Source: an uncultured Rhodopila sp.
GTDB lineage: Bacteria; Pseudomonadota; Alphaproteobacteria; Acetobacterales; Acetobacteraceae
Direction: 5' to 3'
DNA: 64,000 bases
NCBI GenBank assembly: GCA_903932145.1
Contig: CAIZFE010000051.1
Span: 68,173 to 132,172 of the forward strand
The notes under the pieces: model-generated
What the model saw: only the letters and a program-made list of their open reading frames with translations
What the model was told of the DNA's origin: nothing
Databases searched by the model: none
Program-made: the position numbers and the translations under genes
Shown here: positions 55,847 to 64,000 of the stretch, piece by piece
Layout of the letters: each line of letters begins with the position of its first letter
How positions within the stretch are numbered: position 1 is the stretch's first letter

Positions 55847-57064
55847 ATGCCTGAAAGCCCCGCCGACAAGGCAATGTTCGCCGCCAGCCAGACCCGTTTG
55901 CCATTGAACGGCATCACGGTGCTGGACCTGACCCTCGCCCGCGCGGGACCCACGGCGGTGCGCCATTTCGCCGACTGGGGCGCCAATGTGATCCGGATCG
56001 AGCCACCCGCCAACGATGGTGAGGATGTCGCCGGCCGCCGCCACGGCTTCGATTTCCAGAATCTGCACCGCAACAAACGCGCCGTGACCCTGAACCTGAA
56101 GACCAAGGAAGGGCACGAGGCGTTCATGCGCCTGGCACTTAAAGCTGACGTGGTTTTGGAGAACATGCGGGCGAACGTGAAGCACCGCCTCAAGGTGTCC
56201 TATGAGGACGTGAAGGCGATCAACCCGCGCATCGTCTATGGCAGCATCTCGGGCTTTGGCCAGGACGGGCCGTACGGCCCCCGCGCCGGCGTCGATCAGA
56301 TCGCGCAGGGCATGGGCGGCCTGATGTCGATCACCGGCGAACCCGGCCGTGGCCCGATGCGGGTCGGCATCCCGATCGACGACCTGACCGCCGGCAACCT
56401 GCTGGCCCTCGGCTGCATGATGGCGCTGTTCGACCGCGAGCGCACCGGGGTCGGCCGCTGGGTCACCACGTCGCTGCTGGAAGCGCAGATCTTCATGCTC
56501 GATTTCCAGGCCAGCCGCTGGCTGATGGAGCAGGAAGTCGCGGGTCAGGCCGGCAACGATCACCCGACGGGCATCCCGACCGGCGTGTTCCCGACCAGCG
56601 ACGGCCACATCAACATCGCCGCAAGTTCGTCGCGCGTGTTTTCGCGGTTCTGCGAGGCGATCGACCGCAAGGATTGGCTGGAGCGGGACGACTGGAAGAC
56701 CCAAGTCGGCCGCAGCAAGGACCGCAAGGCGATCAACGCGGCGATCGGCGAAATCACCAAGACCATGCCGGCCAATCACTGGATTGAGCTGTTCGAGGCC
56801 AACGGCATTCCCTGCGGCCCGATCTATTCGATCGACCAGGTTTTTGCGGATCCGCAGGTGAAACATCTGGGGATGGCGACGCCCATGACAAGCCCGTATG
56901 TGGGTGAGGCGGAGGTCGTTGCTTCGGCAATGAACATCTCCGGATTTTCCAAGGCGATCCGGCTGCACACGCCGGACCCCGGGGAACACAGCGACGAAAT
57001 TTTGAAAAGTGTCGGATACTCCGATGCCGAACTCGATGACATGCGCCAAAAGGGAGTTATCTGA
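55847..57064 (+). CDS. CaiB/BaiF family CoA-transferase
   Basis: Class III CoA-transferase of 405 residues that moves CoA between carboxylic acids. LTLARAGPTAVRHFADWGAN at the start, RNKRAVTLNLKTKEG, YGSISGFGQDGPYG and the catalytic-Asp loop VDQIAQGMGGLMSITG match the family. Start ATG at 55847 has GGAAGGAACC upstream. The next gene, an enoyl-CoA hydratase, starts on the base after its stop, so together they likely activate an acid as CoA ester and hydrate it. Confidence 0.9.
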   Translation: MPESPADKAMFAASQTRLPLNGITVLDLTLARAGPTAVRHFADWGANVIRIEPPANDGEDVAGRRHGFDFQNLHRNKRAVTLNLKTKEGHEAFMRLALKADVVLENMRANVKHRLKVSYEDVKAINPRIVYGSISGFGQDGPYGPRAGVDQIAQGMGGLMSITGEPGRGPMRVGIPIDDLTAGNLLALGCMMALFDRERTGVGRWVTTSLLEAQIFMLDFQASRWLMEQEVAGQAGNDHPTGIPTGVFPTSDGHINIAASSSRVFSRFCEAIDRKDWLERDDWKTQVGRSKDRKAINAAIGEITKTMPANHWIELFEANGIPCGPIYSIDQVFADPQVKHLGMATPMTSPYVGEAEVVASAMNISGFSKAIRLHTPDPGEHSDEILKSVGYSDAELDDMRQKGVI

Positions 57065-57883
57065 ATGTTGCCGGATCACGCTGAGACACGGGCCTTTGCG
57101 AGCGGAAAAATGTTGGCGGCGAAGGATGACGGGGTCGGCCTGGTCACCTTCAACCAGCCGGAAAAACGCAACGCCATTTCGATGGAGATGTGGACCGGGC
57201 TTGGCAATATCCTCGACGAATTTTCCGAGGACAGCAGCGTCAGCGTTGTCATCCTGACCGGTGCCGGCAACAAGGCGTTCGTTTCTGGCGCGGATATCAG
57301 CCAGTTCGAGAAGAACCGCAACAGCGCCGATGCTCAGGCGGCATACGACGCGGCGAACGCGATCGGCCGCAACAAGCTGATCAACTTCAAGAAGCCGGTG
57401 ATCGCTCGGATTCGCGGCTTCTGCATGGGCGGCGGGCTGGCGATCGCGATGGCGACCGACATTCGGATCGCTGCGTCGGACAGCCAGTTCGGCATTCCGG
57501 CGGCCCGGTTGTCGATCGCTTACGCACCGGACGCGGTGAGGCGGTTGATCGATCTCGTCGGGCCGGCGCATGCGCGGATGATCCTTTACACCGCCAAGCG
57601 TATCGATGCGGCGGAAGCAGAGCGGATCGGGTTGATCAACCGGATGACGACGGAAGAAGGTCTGAATGATGTGGTGCTGGATATCGCCCGCAGCATCGCA
57701 GACAACGCTCCGCTGTCCGTTGCGGCATCGAAGTTGACGATCAACGAGATGCTGAAGGACGAGCACGACCGCGACAACCGCGCCATCCAGCGCGCCATCG
57801 AAACCTGTTTCGATAGCGCCGACTTCAAGGAAGGCCGCACGGCGTTCATGGAAAAGCGGGCGCCGAAGTTTATCGGGGCCTGA
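57065..57883 (+). CDS. Enoyl-CoA hydratase/isomerase
   Basis: Crotonase-family enzyme of 272 residues. GAGNKAFVSGADISQFEKN and RGFCMGGGLAIAMATDIRIA form the oxyanion-hole parts, and IPAARLSIAYAPDAVRRL the C-terminal trimerisation side. Of the usual two catalytic Glu residues I cannot confirm the second by eye, so isomerase or hydrolase activity is possible. GGGAG lies upstream, inside the end of the CoA-transferase gene; the ATG directly follows its TGA. Followed by a hairpin at 57898-57924. Confidence 0.88.
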   Translation: MLPDHAETRAFASGKMLAAKDDGVGLVTFNQPEKRNAISMEMWTGLGNILDEFSEDSSVSVVILTGAGNKAFVSGADISQFEKNRNSADAQAAYDAANAIGRNKLINFKKPVIARIRGFCMGGGLAIAMATDIRIAASDSQFGIPAARLSIAYAPDAVRRLIDLVGPAHARMILYTAKRIDAAEAERIGLINRMTTEEGLNDVVLDIARSIADNAPLSVAASKLTINEMLKDEHDRDNRAIQRAIETCFDSADFKEGRTAFMEKRAPKFIGA

Positions 57884-57897
57884 TACAACAAATATTG

Positions 57898-57924
57898 CCG
57901 GGACAGCGGCAAACGCCGTCCCGG
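57898..57924 (+). terminator. Hairpin after the CoA-transferase/hydratase pair
   Basis: CCGGGAC / GTCCCGG with an internal GCG/CGC extension, 15 bases after the hydratase stop. Confidence 0.6.
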
Positions 57925-58065
57925 CGATGAAGTATTGCCGCACATCCTCGCAACCCGGGAACTTCCCGCAATTGCGCTTGCGACGACCCAAGAACGATGC
58001 GACCCTGACACCGATACTTCCGCGGTCCGGGTTCCGGCCGGCTCGTCACGATAAGGGAATTTGCG

Positions 58066-59610
58066 ATGCGTACACCGATCCTGGCCGCGGTCCTCGGCGG
58101 GCTGGGCCTTGCCGCTGGCGGAGGCTATTACGGGCTGGAAATCTATCCCGAGCAGCAGTTTCGCGCCGCCCTCGATCAGTCGATCGCCAGGCTGCCTCCA
58201 GGTGTGACCGTGACCTATGCCACCGCGCATTATTCGGTCCTGTCGCATCTGGCCACCGTCACCGGGATAAGACTCCATGCGGCGCGCGCTGACGCGGCGC
58301 CTCAGCCCGTCGATGCCGTCATCGATTCCATGGAAGTATCGAATCCCAATCTGAGCTTTTCGCAAACCTGGGCGAACGCGCAGGCCAACCCGAGCAGTTG
58401 GGGCGATGATACGGCGCTACCGATCGCCGATACCATCGTAATCACAGGCGTATCCATTCACGCCGCCACGATGGATATGACGCAGGCATCGTTCACCGTC
58501 GATAAAGCGCGCCTGTATCCCCGGGCGCTGCTGCATGAGGGAATGCCGACATTCGCCGCGTTCCAGGCAGCGGCAATCCCGAAATCACAACCGCCAACAC
58601 TCGCGGATCTACAACCCTTGCTGCGGTTGGAGGCGGCGGGGATGTTGGGAATCGGCTATGACAACTACGACGCCGAAGGCCTCAGCCTGTCGGTGAATAC
58701 ACCTGATGTGGACCTGACCTATGAGGTTCGCAAAATGGCTGGAACCGGTTTCGACCGCGGTATCATGCGGGGCGCCACCATCGAAGGTTTGACGACAAAA
58801 AGCAGCCAGTTCGGTGCCTTCACGCTCGATCGTATGGTCATGGGCGCATTCGACATCCGTGATCCGGCGACCCGCCTTATCAATGGCGAAACGCTGTCCG
58901 TGTCGATGCTGGACGGCATCAAAATCGGCCGGGTGGACTACGACGGCATCACAGCGCAGGCCCCGGGCAAACCAGCCATGCACGCCGGTGGCATGTCGAT
59001 CGGCCCGATGGCGTTTGCCCAAGGCGTGCCGGTTTCCGCCGCGATCGCCTTCCGGGATTTCCGCATCGAGGCATCGCAATTGCCGGACGCCAGAAGCCAG
59101 GACGGCTTCAGCAAGCTGGGCCTGGAACACGCCACGATCAGCTTCGCTCTGGCCTACGACTGGGATGTCGCCGGCAAACGCGCGCGCATACATGATACCA
59201 ATCTTAAGGTTGACGAACTTGGCACGCTGTCGCTGTCGGCCGATCTGACCAACCTGGGCGCCAATACAAACGTGTTGTCGCTGGCGCAGGCGCGGCTCGC
59301 CCATGCCCGGTTGCGCCTTGAGGATGCGTCCCTCGCCGATCGGCTGTTGCGGCTCGGCGCCGCGATGGCGGGTATCGATGTGGAAGCCTTTCGGCAGCAA
59401 ATAACCGCACTGATGCAGCAACCTGATGCCGGTCCGGAGTTGAGTGCGGCTCAACTGGCGATCGGGACGTTCATCACCGAGCCGCATACGCTGACGGTGG
59501 AACTGGCACCGCCGGCACCGGTCCCGGTGATGCTGCTCGCGGGCGCGGCGGGATCACCCGCCAGGGTGGCGGCGATGCTCGGCCTGAAGGTTACGGCCAA
59601 CGCGCCGTGA
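58066..59610 (+). CDS. Large exported or membrane-anchored protein of unknown function
   Basis: 514-residue protein. Residues 1-24 form a signal or anchor (PILAAVLGGLGLAAGGGYYG); the rest is hydrophilic with alternating strands (for example VTVTYATAHYSVLSHLATVT and LSLSADLTNLGANTN), looking like a repeated beta-sheet structure such as the DUF945/AsmA-like periplasmic proteins. I cannot confirm any family. ATG at 58066 is preceded by GATAAGGGAA. Not in an operon with its neighbours; a 14-bp hairpin follows. Confidence 0.8.
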   Translation: MRTPILAAVLGGLGLAAGGGYYGLEIYPEQQFRAALDQSIARLPPGVTVTYATAHYSVLSHLATVTGIRLHAARADAAPQPVDAVIDSMEVSNPNLSFSQTWANAQANPSSWGDDTALPIADTIVITGVSIHAATMDMTQASFTVDKARLYPRALLHEGMPTFAAFQAAAIPKSQPPTLADLQPLLRLEAAGMLGIGYDNYDAEGLSLSVNTPDVDLTYEVRKMAGTGFDRGIMRGATIEGLTTKSSQFGAFTLDRMVMGAFDIRDPATRLINGETLSVSMLDGIKIGRVDYDGITAQAPGKPAMHAGGMSIGPMAFAQGVPVSAAIAFRDFRIEASQLPDARSQDGFSKLGLEHATISFALAYDWDVAGKRARIHDTNLKVDELGTLSLSADLTNLGANTNVLSLAQARLAHARLRLEDASLADRLLRLGAAMAGIDVEAFRQQITALMQQPDAGPELSAAQLAIGTFITEPHTLTVELAPPAPVPVMLLAGAAGSPARVAAMLGLKVTANAP

Positions 59611-59620
59611 GACGGGCATC

Positions 59621-59659
59621 GCGGCACTGACCTCCGCTACGGACAGAGGTCAGTGCCGC
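59621..59659 (+). terminator. 14-bp hairpin terminator
   Basis: GCGGCACTGACCTC / GAGGTCAGTGCCGC with an 11-base loop, ten bases after the exported protein's stop. Also placed to serve the convergent DUF433 gene. Confidence 0.75.
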
Positions 59660-59693
59660 CGCGGCCGAAGCAGCCGGTCGAGGAACGTTTACG

Positions 59694-59921
59694 TCAAACA
59701 GGATGTTCGACACGCTGCCTCTGTGCATGTGCGTAAACGGCCAGCACATCCGCTAACGGCGTGCGGAGTCCAAGATTTTCGATGACCTGGTCGGCGGTCT
59801 CGCCGGCATCCATGTTGTCCAAGATGGTTTCCGGTGGCACGCGCGGGTCGTCGCGCAACGCTGGCTGACCGGACAGAACTCCCGGGCGCGCACACACTAA
59901 TCTTAGTTTCCCTCTTTCCAT
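59694..59921 (-). CDS. DUF433 family protein
   Basis: 75-residue protein matching DUF433, small winged-helix-like proteins often found as antitoxins or next to PIN or transposase genes: RPGVLSGQPALRDDPRVPPE and DNMDAGETADQVIENLG follow the family pattern, though the usual xxGxPxIRGTRI is altered. ATG at 59921 with a weak site (AAAAGTA). No toxin partner is seen downstream; the end of a transposase remnant lies upstream. It may itself be a relic. Confidence 0.55.
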   Translation of the reverse strand: MERGKLRLVCARPGVLSGQPALRDDPRVPPETILDNMDAGETADQVIENLGLRTPLADVLAVYAHAQRQRVEHPV

Positions 59922-59947
59922 TACTTTTAGAGCATTGAATTTTAGGA

Positions 59948-60347
59948 ATAATGGCGCCTGAGGCGGGTGCATCACTGGCTGGCCGAACGGGTGCATGCGC
60001 ATGTCTTTCTCTGCATGCTGGCCTATTACGTCGAATGGCACATGCGCAGGGTCTGGCGCCGATGCTGTTCGACGAGCCTGACAAGGAAGCCGCCGAAGCC
60101 CCGGCGCAAGAGCGTGGTCGCCAAGGCGCAGCGTTCACAAACCGCTGTCACCAAGCAGACCACAGGGGTGACTGGGGACGGACTGCCGGTGCATAGCTTC
60201 CGCACGCTGCTGACCGACCTGGCAACCGTGGCCCGCAAATCCATAGTCACCGCGATCACCCCGCTCTTCCCGATCACCGTGCTGACCGAACTTACCCCGA
60301 TCCAGAGGAAGGCATTCAATCTGCAGGGGGTCAAATGTAGCCGGTAG
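59948..60347 (+). pseudogene. IS1634-type transposase C-terminal remnant
   Basis: Reads HHWLAERVHAHVFLCMLAYY and VEWHMRRVW, then in a second frame APMLFDEPDKEAAEAPAQE, then back to VVAKAQRSQTAVTKQTT and LPVHSFRTLLTDLATVARKS, ending LTPIQRKAFNLQGVKCSR. This is the tail of an IS1634-family transposase, with two compensating frameshifts near 60056 and 60112 and no N-terminal part. It ends in front of the CaiB gene and carries no recognisable inverted repeat. Confidence 0.75.
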
Positions 60348-60417
60348 TGCGGGCCCGTATAGATGAATTATATAGACATTTCCGTAATTTGCGATTCCCT
60401 TAACAGGGAACTTAGGC

Positions 60418-61647
60418 CTACAGCACCCCGTCGCCCTTAAGCCCCTCCACCTCCGCGGGGGACATTCCCAGCCATTCGGTCAATACGTCCGCGGTGTGCT
60501 GGCCGAGGATCGGAGACGCCTTCACCCCGGGCGGCTTACCGTTCACCCGCACCGGCCAGGCTGGCATCTTGAAGCCGCCATGCGTCGGGTGCTGCATCGT
60601 CTGCATGGCGCCGCGCGCCTCCAGGCTGGGATCGTTCTGGAGTTCCATGGTGTCCAGAACCGGACCGGCCGGGATTCCTGCCCCGCCGACCAACTCCATC
60701 GCTTCATACTTGGTGCGAGTCTGTGTCCAAGCTCGGATGATCGGGTCCAGTTCGGCGTCGTTCTTCACCCGCAGCGTCGGCGTGGCGAAGCGCGGGTCGT
60801 CGATCAGGTCCTCGCGCCCCATGACCTTACACAGCCGCGACCAGTGTTCCGGATTGCCCCGGCTGGTCATGATCCACACGTAATCGTTCAGGCCTCCCGG
60901 AGCGCAGGGATACAGGCCGGAGGGGCCATTGGTGCCGCCGCCGGAGCGGGTGCCGTCACGCTCCACCGCCTTGCCGAATTTCGCCTGGGTCGAGAAGTTG
61001 GTGCGCATGTAGTGCAGCATGGCGTCCTGCATGGCGACCTGAAGCCGGCAGCCCTCGCCGGTTTTGTCGCGCTTTCGTAATGCACCCAGGATGGTGACGG
61101 CCATTGTCATGCCGGTGCCGGTATCGCCCAATGAAATACCGGGCTTCACCGGCTGGCGGCCGCGTTCCCCGGTCACGCTGATGGTGCCCCCGGTCGCCTG
61201 CGCGATCATGTCGAAGGCGAGGTTTTTCTCGTACGGGCTGCCGGTGCCGAAGCCTTTGATCTGGCAATAGATGATGCCGGGATTGAGTGCTTTGACGTCG
61301 TCGTAGCCCAGTCCCAGGCGCTCGATCGTGCCGGGGGCCATGTTTTCCACGCAGACATCCGCCTTGCGCAGCAGGTCTTTGACCAATTCCAGCCCGCGCG
61401 GCGATTTCAGGTTGACCGTGATCGACTTCTTGTTCGCGTTGAACATGTGAAAGTAATACGGATCGTCATCCGGCTGGCCGGGGCGCAGGCGGCGGCCGGG
61501 ATCGCCGACTTTGGGATTCTCGATTTTCACCACTTCGGCACCGAGCCAGGCGAGAGCTTCCGTGCAGGAGGGGCCGGCTTCGAACTGGGTGAAGTCGACG
61601 ATTTTGACGCCGGCGAGGAAGTCGAGGTCAGTGCTGTTTTCAGCCAT
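60418..61647 (-). CDS. CaiB/BaiF family CoA-transferase, formyl-CoA transferase-like
   Basis: 409-residue class III CoA-transferase. VKIVDFTQFEAGPSCTEALA, NANKKSITVNLKSPRG, YCQIKGFGTGSPYEKN and the catalytic-Asp segment NLAFDMIAQATGGTISVTG agree with the formyl-CoA/oxalate group (Frc-like), including the later GGTNGPSGLYPC loop. ATG at 61647 has CCGGAGGAC upstream. It follows the polytopic membrane protein by 70 bases in the same direction, so a transporter-plus-CoA-activation unit under the divergent TetR regulator is plausible. Confidence 0.9.
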   Translation of the reverse strand: MAENSTDLDFLAGVKIVDFTQFEAGPSCTEALAWLGAEVVKIENPKVGDPGRRLRPGQPDDDPYYFHMFNANKKSITVNLKSPRGLELVKDLLRKADVCVENMAPGTIERLGLGYDDVKALNPGIIYCQIKGFGTGSPYEKNLAFDMIAQATGGTISVTGERGRQPVKPGISLGDTGTGMTMAVTILGALRKRDKTGEGCRLQVAMQDAMLHYMRTNFSTQAKFGKAVERDGTRSGGGTNGPSGLYPCAPGGLNDYVWIMTSRGNPEHWSRLCKVMGREDLIDDPRFATPTLRVKNDAELDPIIRAWTQTRTKYEAMELVGGAGIPAGPVLDTMELQNDPSLEARGAMQTMQHPTHGGFKMPAWPVRVNGKPPGVKASPILGQHTADVLTEWLGMSPAEVEGLKGDGVL

Positions 61648-61717
61648 TGATGTGTCCTCCGGTTTTACTTTCCAAAACCATCGCACAGTTCGGGCTGTGG
61701 TCAATGCGGCCGCATGG

Positions 61718-63124
61718 CTAGAGAAGGACGAACAACACCCCGATCGCCAGCCAGGCCAACACCAAGGCCGACAAGGTGAACGCGACATTCCAGGTCGTCG
61801 CGACCGTCCATGGCGAGACGCCGGCCCAGCGGGCGGTGGTGATGGCGGAGGCGGACATCGGGGTCATGCTCACGCCAAGGCCCCAGCCGAGCATGCAGGC
61901 GAAGGCCAGAACTGCGGGGGAGATCCCGAACGCGGCCGGGTCGGGCATCGCGGCCCCGAGCAGGGCAATGACGGCGACCGGGTTGAGGCCGATCTGACCG
62001 GTGGCGATCAGAATGACAGGGACCAGCAATGGGACGGCGATGGCTGGCAGATGGGCGATGTAAGGGGCGAGACCGGCGGCTGGCAGGGCGCCGCCGACCG
62101 CGACTCCCATAAAGCCGGAGCCGGCGAGGACGGTGGCCTCCGACCGGAAATTCGGGATGCGGTGGAAGAAGCGGGTCGCTCGGCGTTGCAGAATGGCAGC
62201 GGCGCGGGAAATGGGGTTGGCGGTGGCGATGAAATTCCAGGATTGGATGATCGCCCATCCCAGGCCGACCAGCGGCACGATCAGGGTGACGGCGGCGACC
62301 AGGGTGACATGAAGGACAACGCTGCCGAGTTCGGCGAGCAGCATAACCAGGCCGACCAGAGCCAGGATGCGCAGGTGGATCGACCAGGACTCGGTGGTTT
62401 GCGGTCTGGTGCCTCCAGACGTCGCCTGGCGGGCGGCGGACAGGCGGTCCTCCAGCCAGCCGATGGCCGCCATGCCGACGGAGACGACGAACGCGATTGG
62501 CAGCAGCATCCCCATTGGCGCGGCGGGAACGGCGGTGGAGACAACCGCTGTCATCAGGTTCAGCGGACTCCAGCAGTTCATCACGGCGAAGCCCCGGTAG
62601 ATCGCCATCAGCATGCGGCGGGTGCGGAGGGCGCGCGTGGCCTCATTGCCGGCGGCTTGCAGGGTGTTGGCGCGCATCACCATGGCGCCGAGCAATTCGA
62701 TGGCGCCGTAGGAGAGGATGATACCGAACAGGTGGCCACCTCCGGTCAGCGCGGCGTAGCGGCGGCCGGGCGGTTGCGCGACGAGATGCTGGCCGCAGCG
62801 TCGGACGAGTTTGCTGGTCTCGGCGGCGTCCCGCAGGGTGGAGAGGGCCAGGAAAAAGGCGCCGTAGGACGCGCCCCGGCGCCAGGAGGCGAGGAACAGG
62901 GCGACGGGATCGGCGGAGATGGCGACGCCGATGAGGCCGATGCCGGTAAGGGCCAGGAACAGGATTTGGGCGTAGCGGCGCTGGCGGGGGAATTCGAGGA
63001 TGAGGAAGGCCAGGATGGCGATGCCGGCCAGGTCTCCCGCGATTGGAAGGTGGCCGAATTGGTCCAGGAGGGTGGCAGCCCAGGCTGTCAGGTAGGTGGC
63101 GGCGCTGAGGCGGTCTCGGGTCAA
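61718..63124 (-). CDS. Polytopic membrane protein, probable transporter
   Basis: 468-residue very hydrophobic protein with about 11-12 spans in two halves, for example IAILAFLILEF, GIILSYGAIELLGAMVM, VTLVAAVTLIVPLVGLG, LPAIAVPLLVPVILIATGQI and VLFVLL at the end. The two-half layout with Pro-Asn/Gly-rich re-entrant-like segments (PLNLMTAVVSTAVP, GWGLGVSMTPMSASAITT) resembles ion-transporter (IT) superfamily organic-acid carriers. No specific family can be named. ATG at 63124. Divergent from tetR and upstream of the CoA-transferase. Confidence 0.78.
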   Translation of the reverse strand: MTRDRLSAATYLTAWAATLLDQFGHLPIAGDLAGIAILAFLILEFPRQRRYAQILFLALTGIGLIGVAISADPVALFLASWRRGASYGAFFLALSTLRDAAETSKLVRRCGQHLVAQPPGRRYAALTGGGHLFGIILSYGAIELLGAMVMRANTLQAAGNEATRALRTRRMLMAIYRGFAVMNCWSPLNLMTAVVSTAVPAAPMGMLLPIAFVVSVGMAAIGWLEDRLSAARQATSGGTRPQTTESWSIHLRILALVGLVMLLAELGSVVLHVTLVAAVTLIVPLVGLGWAIIQSWNFIATANPISRAAAILQRRATRFFHRIPNFRSEATVLAGSGFMGVAVGGALPAAGLAPYIAHLPAIAVPLLVPVILIATGQIGLNPVAVIALLGAAMPDPAAFGISPAVLAFACMLGWGLGVSMTPMSASAITTARWAGVSPWTVATTWNVAFTLSALVLAWLAIGVLFVLL

Positions 63125-63229
63125 GGCAGGTAGTCCGATTGTTGAAGCGTGATGCGGTTGGTCGCAGAATGATCCTTGTGCCGGGGTTCGGCCAGCCCGG
63201 GATCACGTTCACTGGCGCCCCCCTTCACT

Positions 63230-63248
63230 AACCGGTTCGCACATGTGC
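63230..63248. promoter_or_regulatory. Candidate operator for the TetR regulator
   Basis: Two perfect palindromes stand side by side in the divergent gap: AACCGGTT at 63230-63237 and GCACATGTGC at 63239-63248. TetR proteins bind such dyads, and position between the regulator and the transporter gene fits. Unproven. Confidence 0.35.
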
Positions 63249-63282
63249 TAGGCTTGTCTCACTGTCAGGGGAAACGCCGCTT

Positions 63283-63936
63283 GTGTCCGTCGCCAAGGAA
63301 ACCGCCCGCAAACCGGATGCCGAACGCACCCGCGCCGACATCCTTTCCGTCGCTCGGCAGGAGTTCGTCGAGCACGGGTTGAGCGGCGCCCGCGTCGATG
63401 CGATCGCCGAGCGGACGCGGACAACGAAACGGATGCTGTATTATTACTTCGGCAGCAAGGAGGGTCTGTATTCGGCGGTGCTGGAGCAGGCTTACGCCGA
63501 TATTCGAACGTCTGAAGCCACGCTGGCGCTGGAGGATCTGGACCCGCTGACCGCACTGCGGCGGCTGATCGAATTCACCTTCGATTATGAGGACTCGCAC
63601 CCGGATTTCGTGCGGTTGATCGCGATCGAGAACGTCCATCAGGCACAGTATTTGAACCGGTTGCCGACGATCCAGAGCGTTAATGCGAATGTGATCGCGG
63701 CGCTAGACTCGATTTTGGCGCGCGGGCGGGCGGAGGGGGTGTTTGTCCGGGCGTGCAGCGCGGTGGATGTGCATCTGATGATCAGCGGGCTGTGCTTCTA
63801 CAGGGTGTCCAACCGGCACACGTTCGGGGCGATCTTCGGCTGCGATCTGTCGGCGCCGGAGGTGCGGGAGCGGCATAAGGCGATGATCGTGGAGACGGTG
63901 GTGGGGTGGGTGATTGGGTCTGCTGCGCTTCGTTGA
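63283..63936 (+). CDS. TetR-family transcriptional regulator
   Basis: 217-residue repressor type protein. The N-terminal helix-turn-helix (residues about 17-63) shows RADILSVARQEFVEHG, SGARVDAIAERTRTTKRMLY and YYFGSKEGLYSAVLEQAY. The C-terminal ligand domain is variable, resembling the TetR_C group of regulators for aromatic or acid transport. Start is GTG at 63283 with GGGGAAA upstream. Probably controls the divergent transporter and CoA-transferase genes. It is the last complete gene; nothing is recognised in 63937-64000. Confidence 0.92.
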   Translation: MSVAKETARKPDAERTRADILSVARQEFVEHGLSGARVDAIAERTRTTKRMLYYYFGSKEGLYSAVLEQAYADIRTSEATLALEDLDPLTALRRLIEFTFDYEDSHPDFVRLIAIENVHQAQYLNRLPTIQSVNANVIAALDSILARGRAEGVFVRACSAVDVHLMISGLCFYRVSNRHTFGAIFGCDLSAPEVRERHKAMIVETVVGWVIGSAALR

Positions 63937-64000
63937 CCTCACCGCCGCCTGCACCGTGTCGGATGAGCGCTTTTCGTTGTGCGACCCACAGGGGCGGCGC

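Noticed and set aside
55799-57991. 730-codon open frame opposite the CoA-transferase and hydratase genes
   Set aside because: Antisense shadow spanning two clear genes, rich in Arg/His/Gln as expected for such a frame.
61511-63133. 540-codon Gly/Asp/Gln-rich frame opposite the transporter
   Set aside because: Low-complexity antisense frame of a membrane-protein gene.

Overview
The window looks like chromosomal DNA of a GC-rich alphaproteobacterium, most likely an Acetobacteraceae-type member of the Rhodospirillales. The basis is the housekeeping set and its order: prfB, mrcA and amiC back to back with a divergent rne, and plsY-dprA-topA in one direction. RNase E has an acidic insert in its S1 domain and a WWRR tail, phaA and phaB lie close together, and most ribosome binding sites are GGAG-like. 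The genus is an inference; I see no rRNA, tRNA, CRISPR array or origin. REGION 1 (1-18.6 kb) is a catabolic cluster. It holds a Baeyer-Villiger monooxygenase cut by the window edge, a DUF3422 protein, a membrane cytochrome c and a fumarate-reductase-like flavoprotein. A five-gene leftward operon follows: amidohydrolase, class II aldolase, luciferase-like oxidoreductase, crotonase-fold hydrolase, second luciferase-like oxidoreductase. Divergent or nearby are two GMC oxidoreductases (one with a small partner), a deazaflavin-type nitroreductase, a ThuA protein, two amidohydrolases and an unusual SDR. The crotonase-fold protein keeps His122, His145, Asp154 and Glu244, the positions I recall as catalytic in 6-oxocamphor hydrolase. 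With the Baeyer-Villiger enzyme and the flavin oxidoreductases this points to breakdown of an alicyclic (terpenoid-like) ketone or diketone. REGION 2 (18.6-29 kb) has a formate/nitrite-type channel followed by a one-chain PP2C phosphatase/Ser-Thr kinase with a C-terminal membrane anchor. It also has an acyl-CoA-dehydrogenase-like monooxygenase, a broken IS4-type transposase between long inverted repeats, a haloacid-dehalogenase-like enzyme, polyhydroxybutyrate genes phaA and phaB, and a TauD-type dioxygenase. REGION 3 (29-40.7 kb) is housekeeping with scars: topA, dprA, a tandem duplication of a PPOX-plsY unit whose second plsY has decayed, fhs, a HicA/HicB fusion remnant, an MntA/HepT pair whose HepT has an in-frame stop, and prfB with its +1 frameshift site. 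REGION 4 (40.7-51 kb) has mrcA, amiC, rne, a small exported protein, a lipid A acyltransferase, a zinc-type alcohol dehydrogenase and a 26-codon reading frame between two hairpins. REGION 5 (51-64 kb) has a hydratase of the FAH/MhpD type, a type II dehydroquinase-like protein lacking several catalytic residues, a luciferase-like protein with a damaged 5' end and a SnoaL-like exported protein. It then has a TMEM175-type channel gene split by a 915-bp mobile cassette (terminal inverted repeats and 8-bp target duplication, no transposase, one membrane-protein passenger), two CaiB/BaiF CoA-transferases, an enoyl-CoA hydratase, a transposase fragment, and a polytopic membrane protein divergent from a TetR regulator. 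Palindromic dispersed repeats built around GGCCGGGC-n-GCCCGGCCATGACG recur in gaps at about 16.8, 23.3, 24.6, 29.0 and 48.2 kb.
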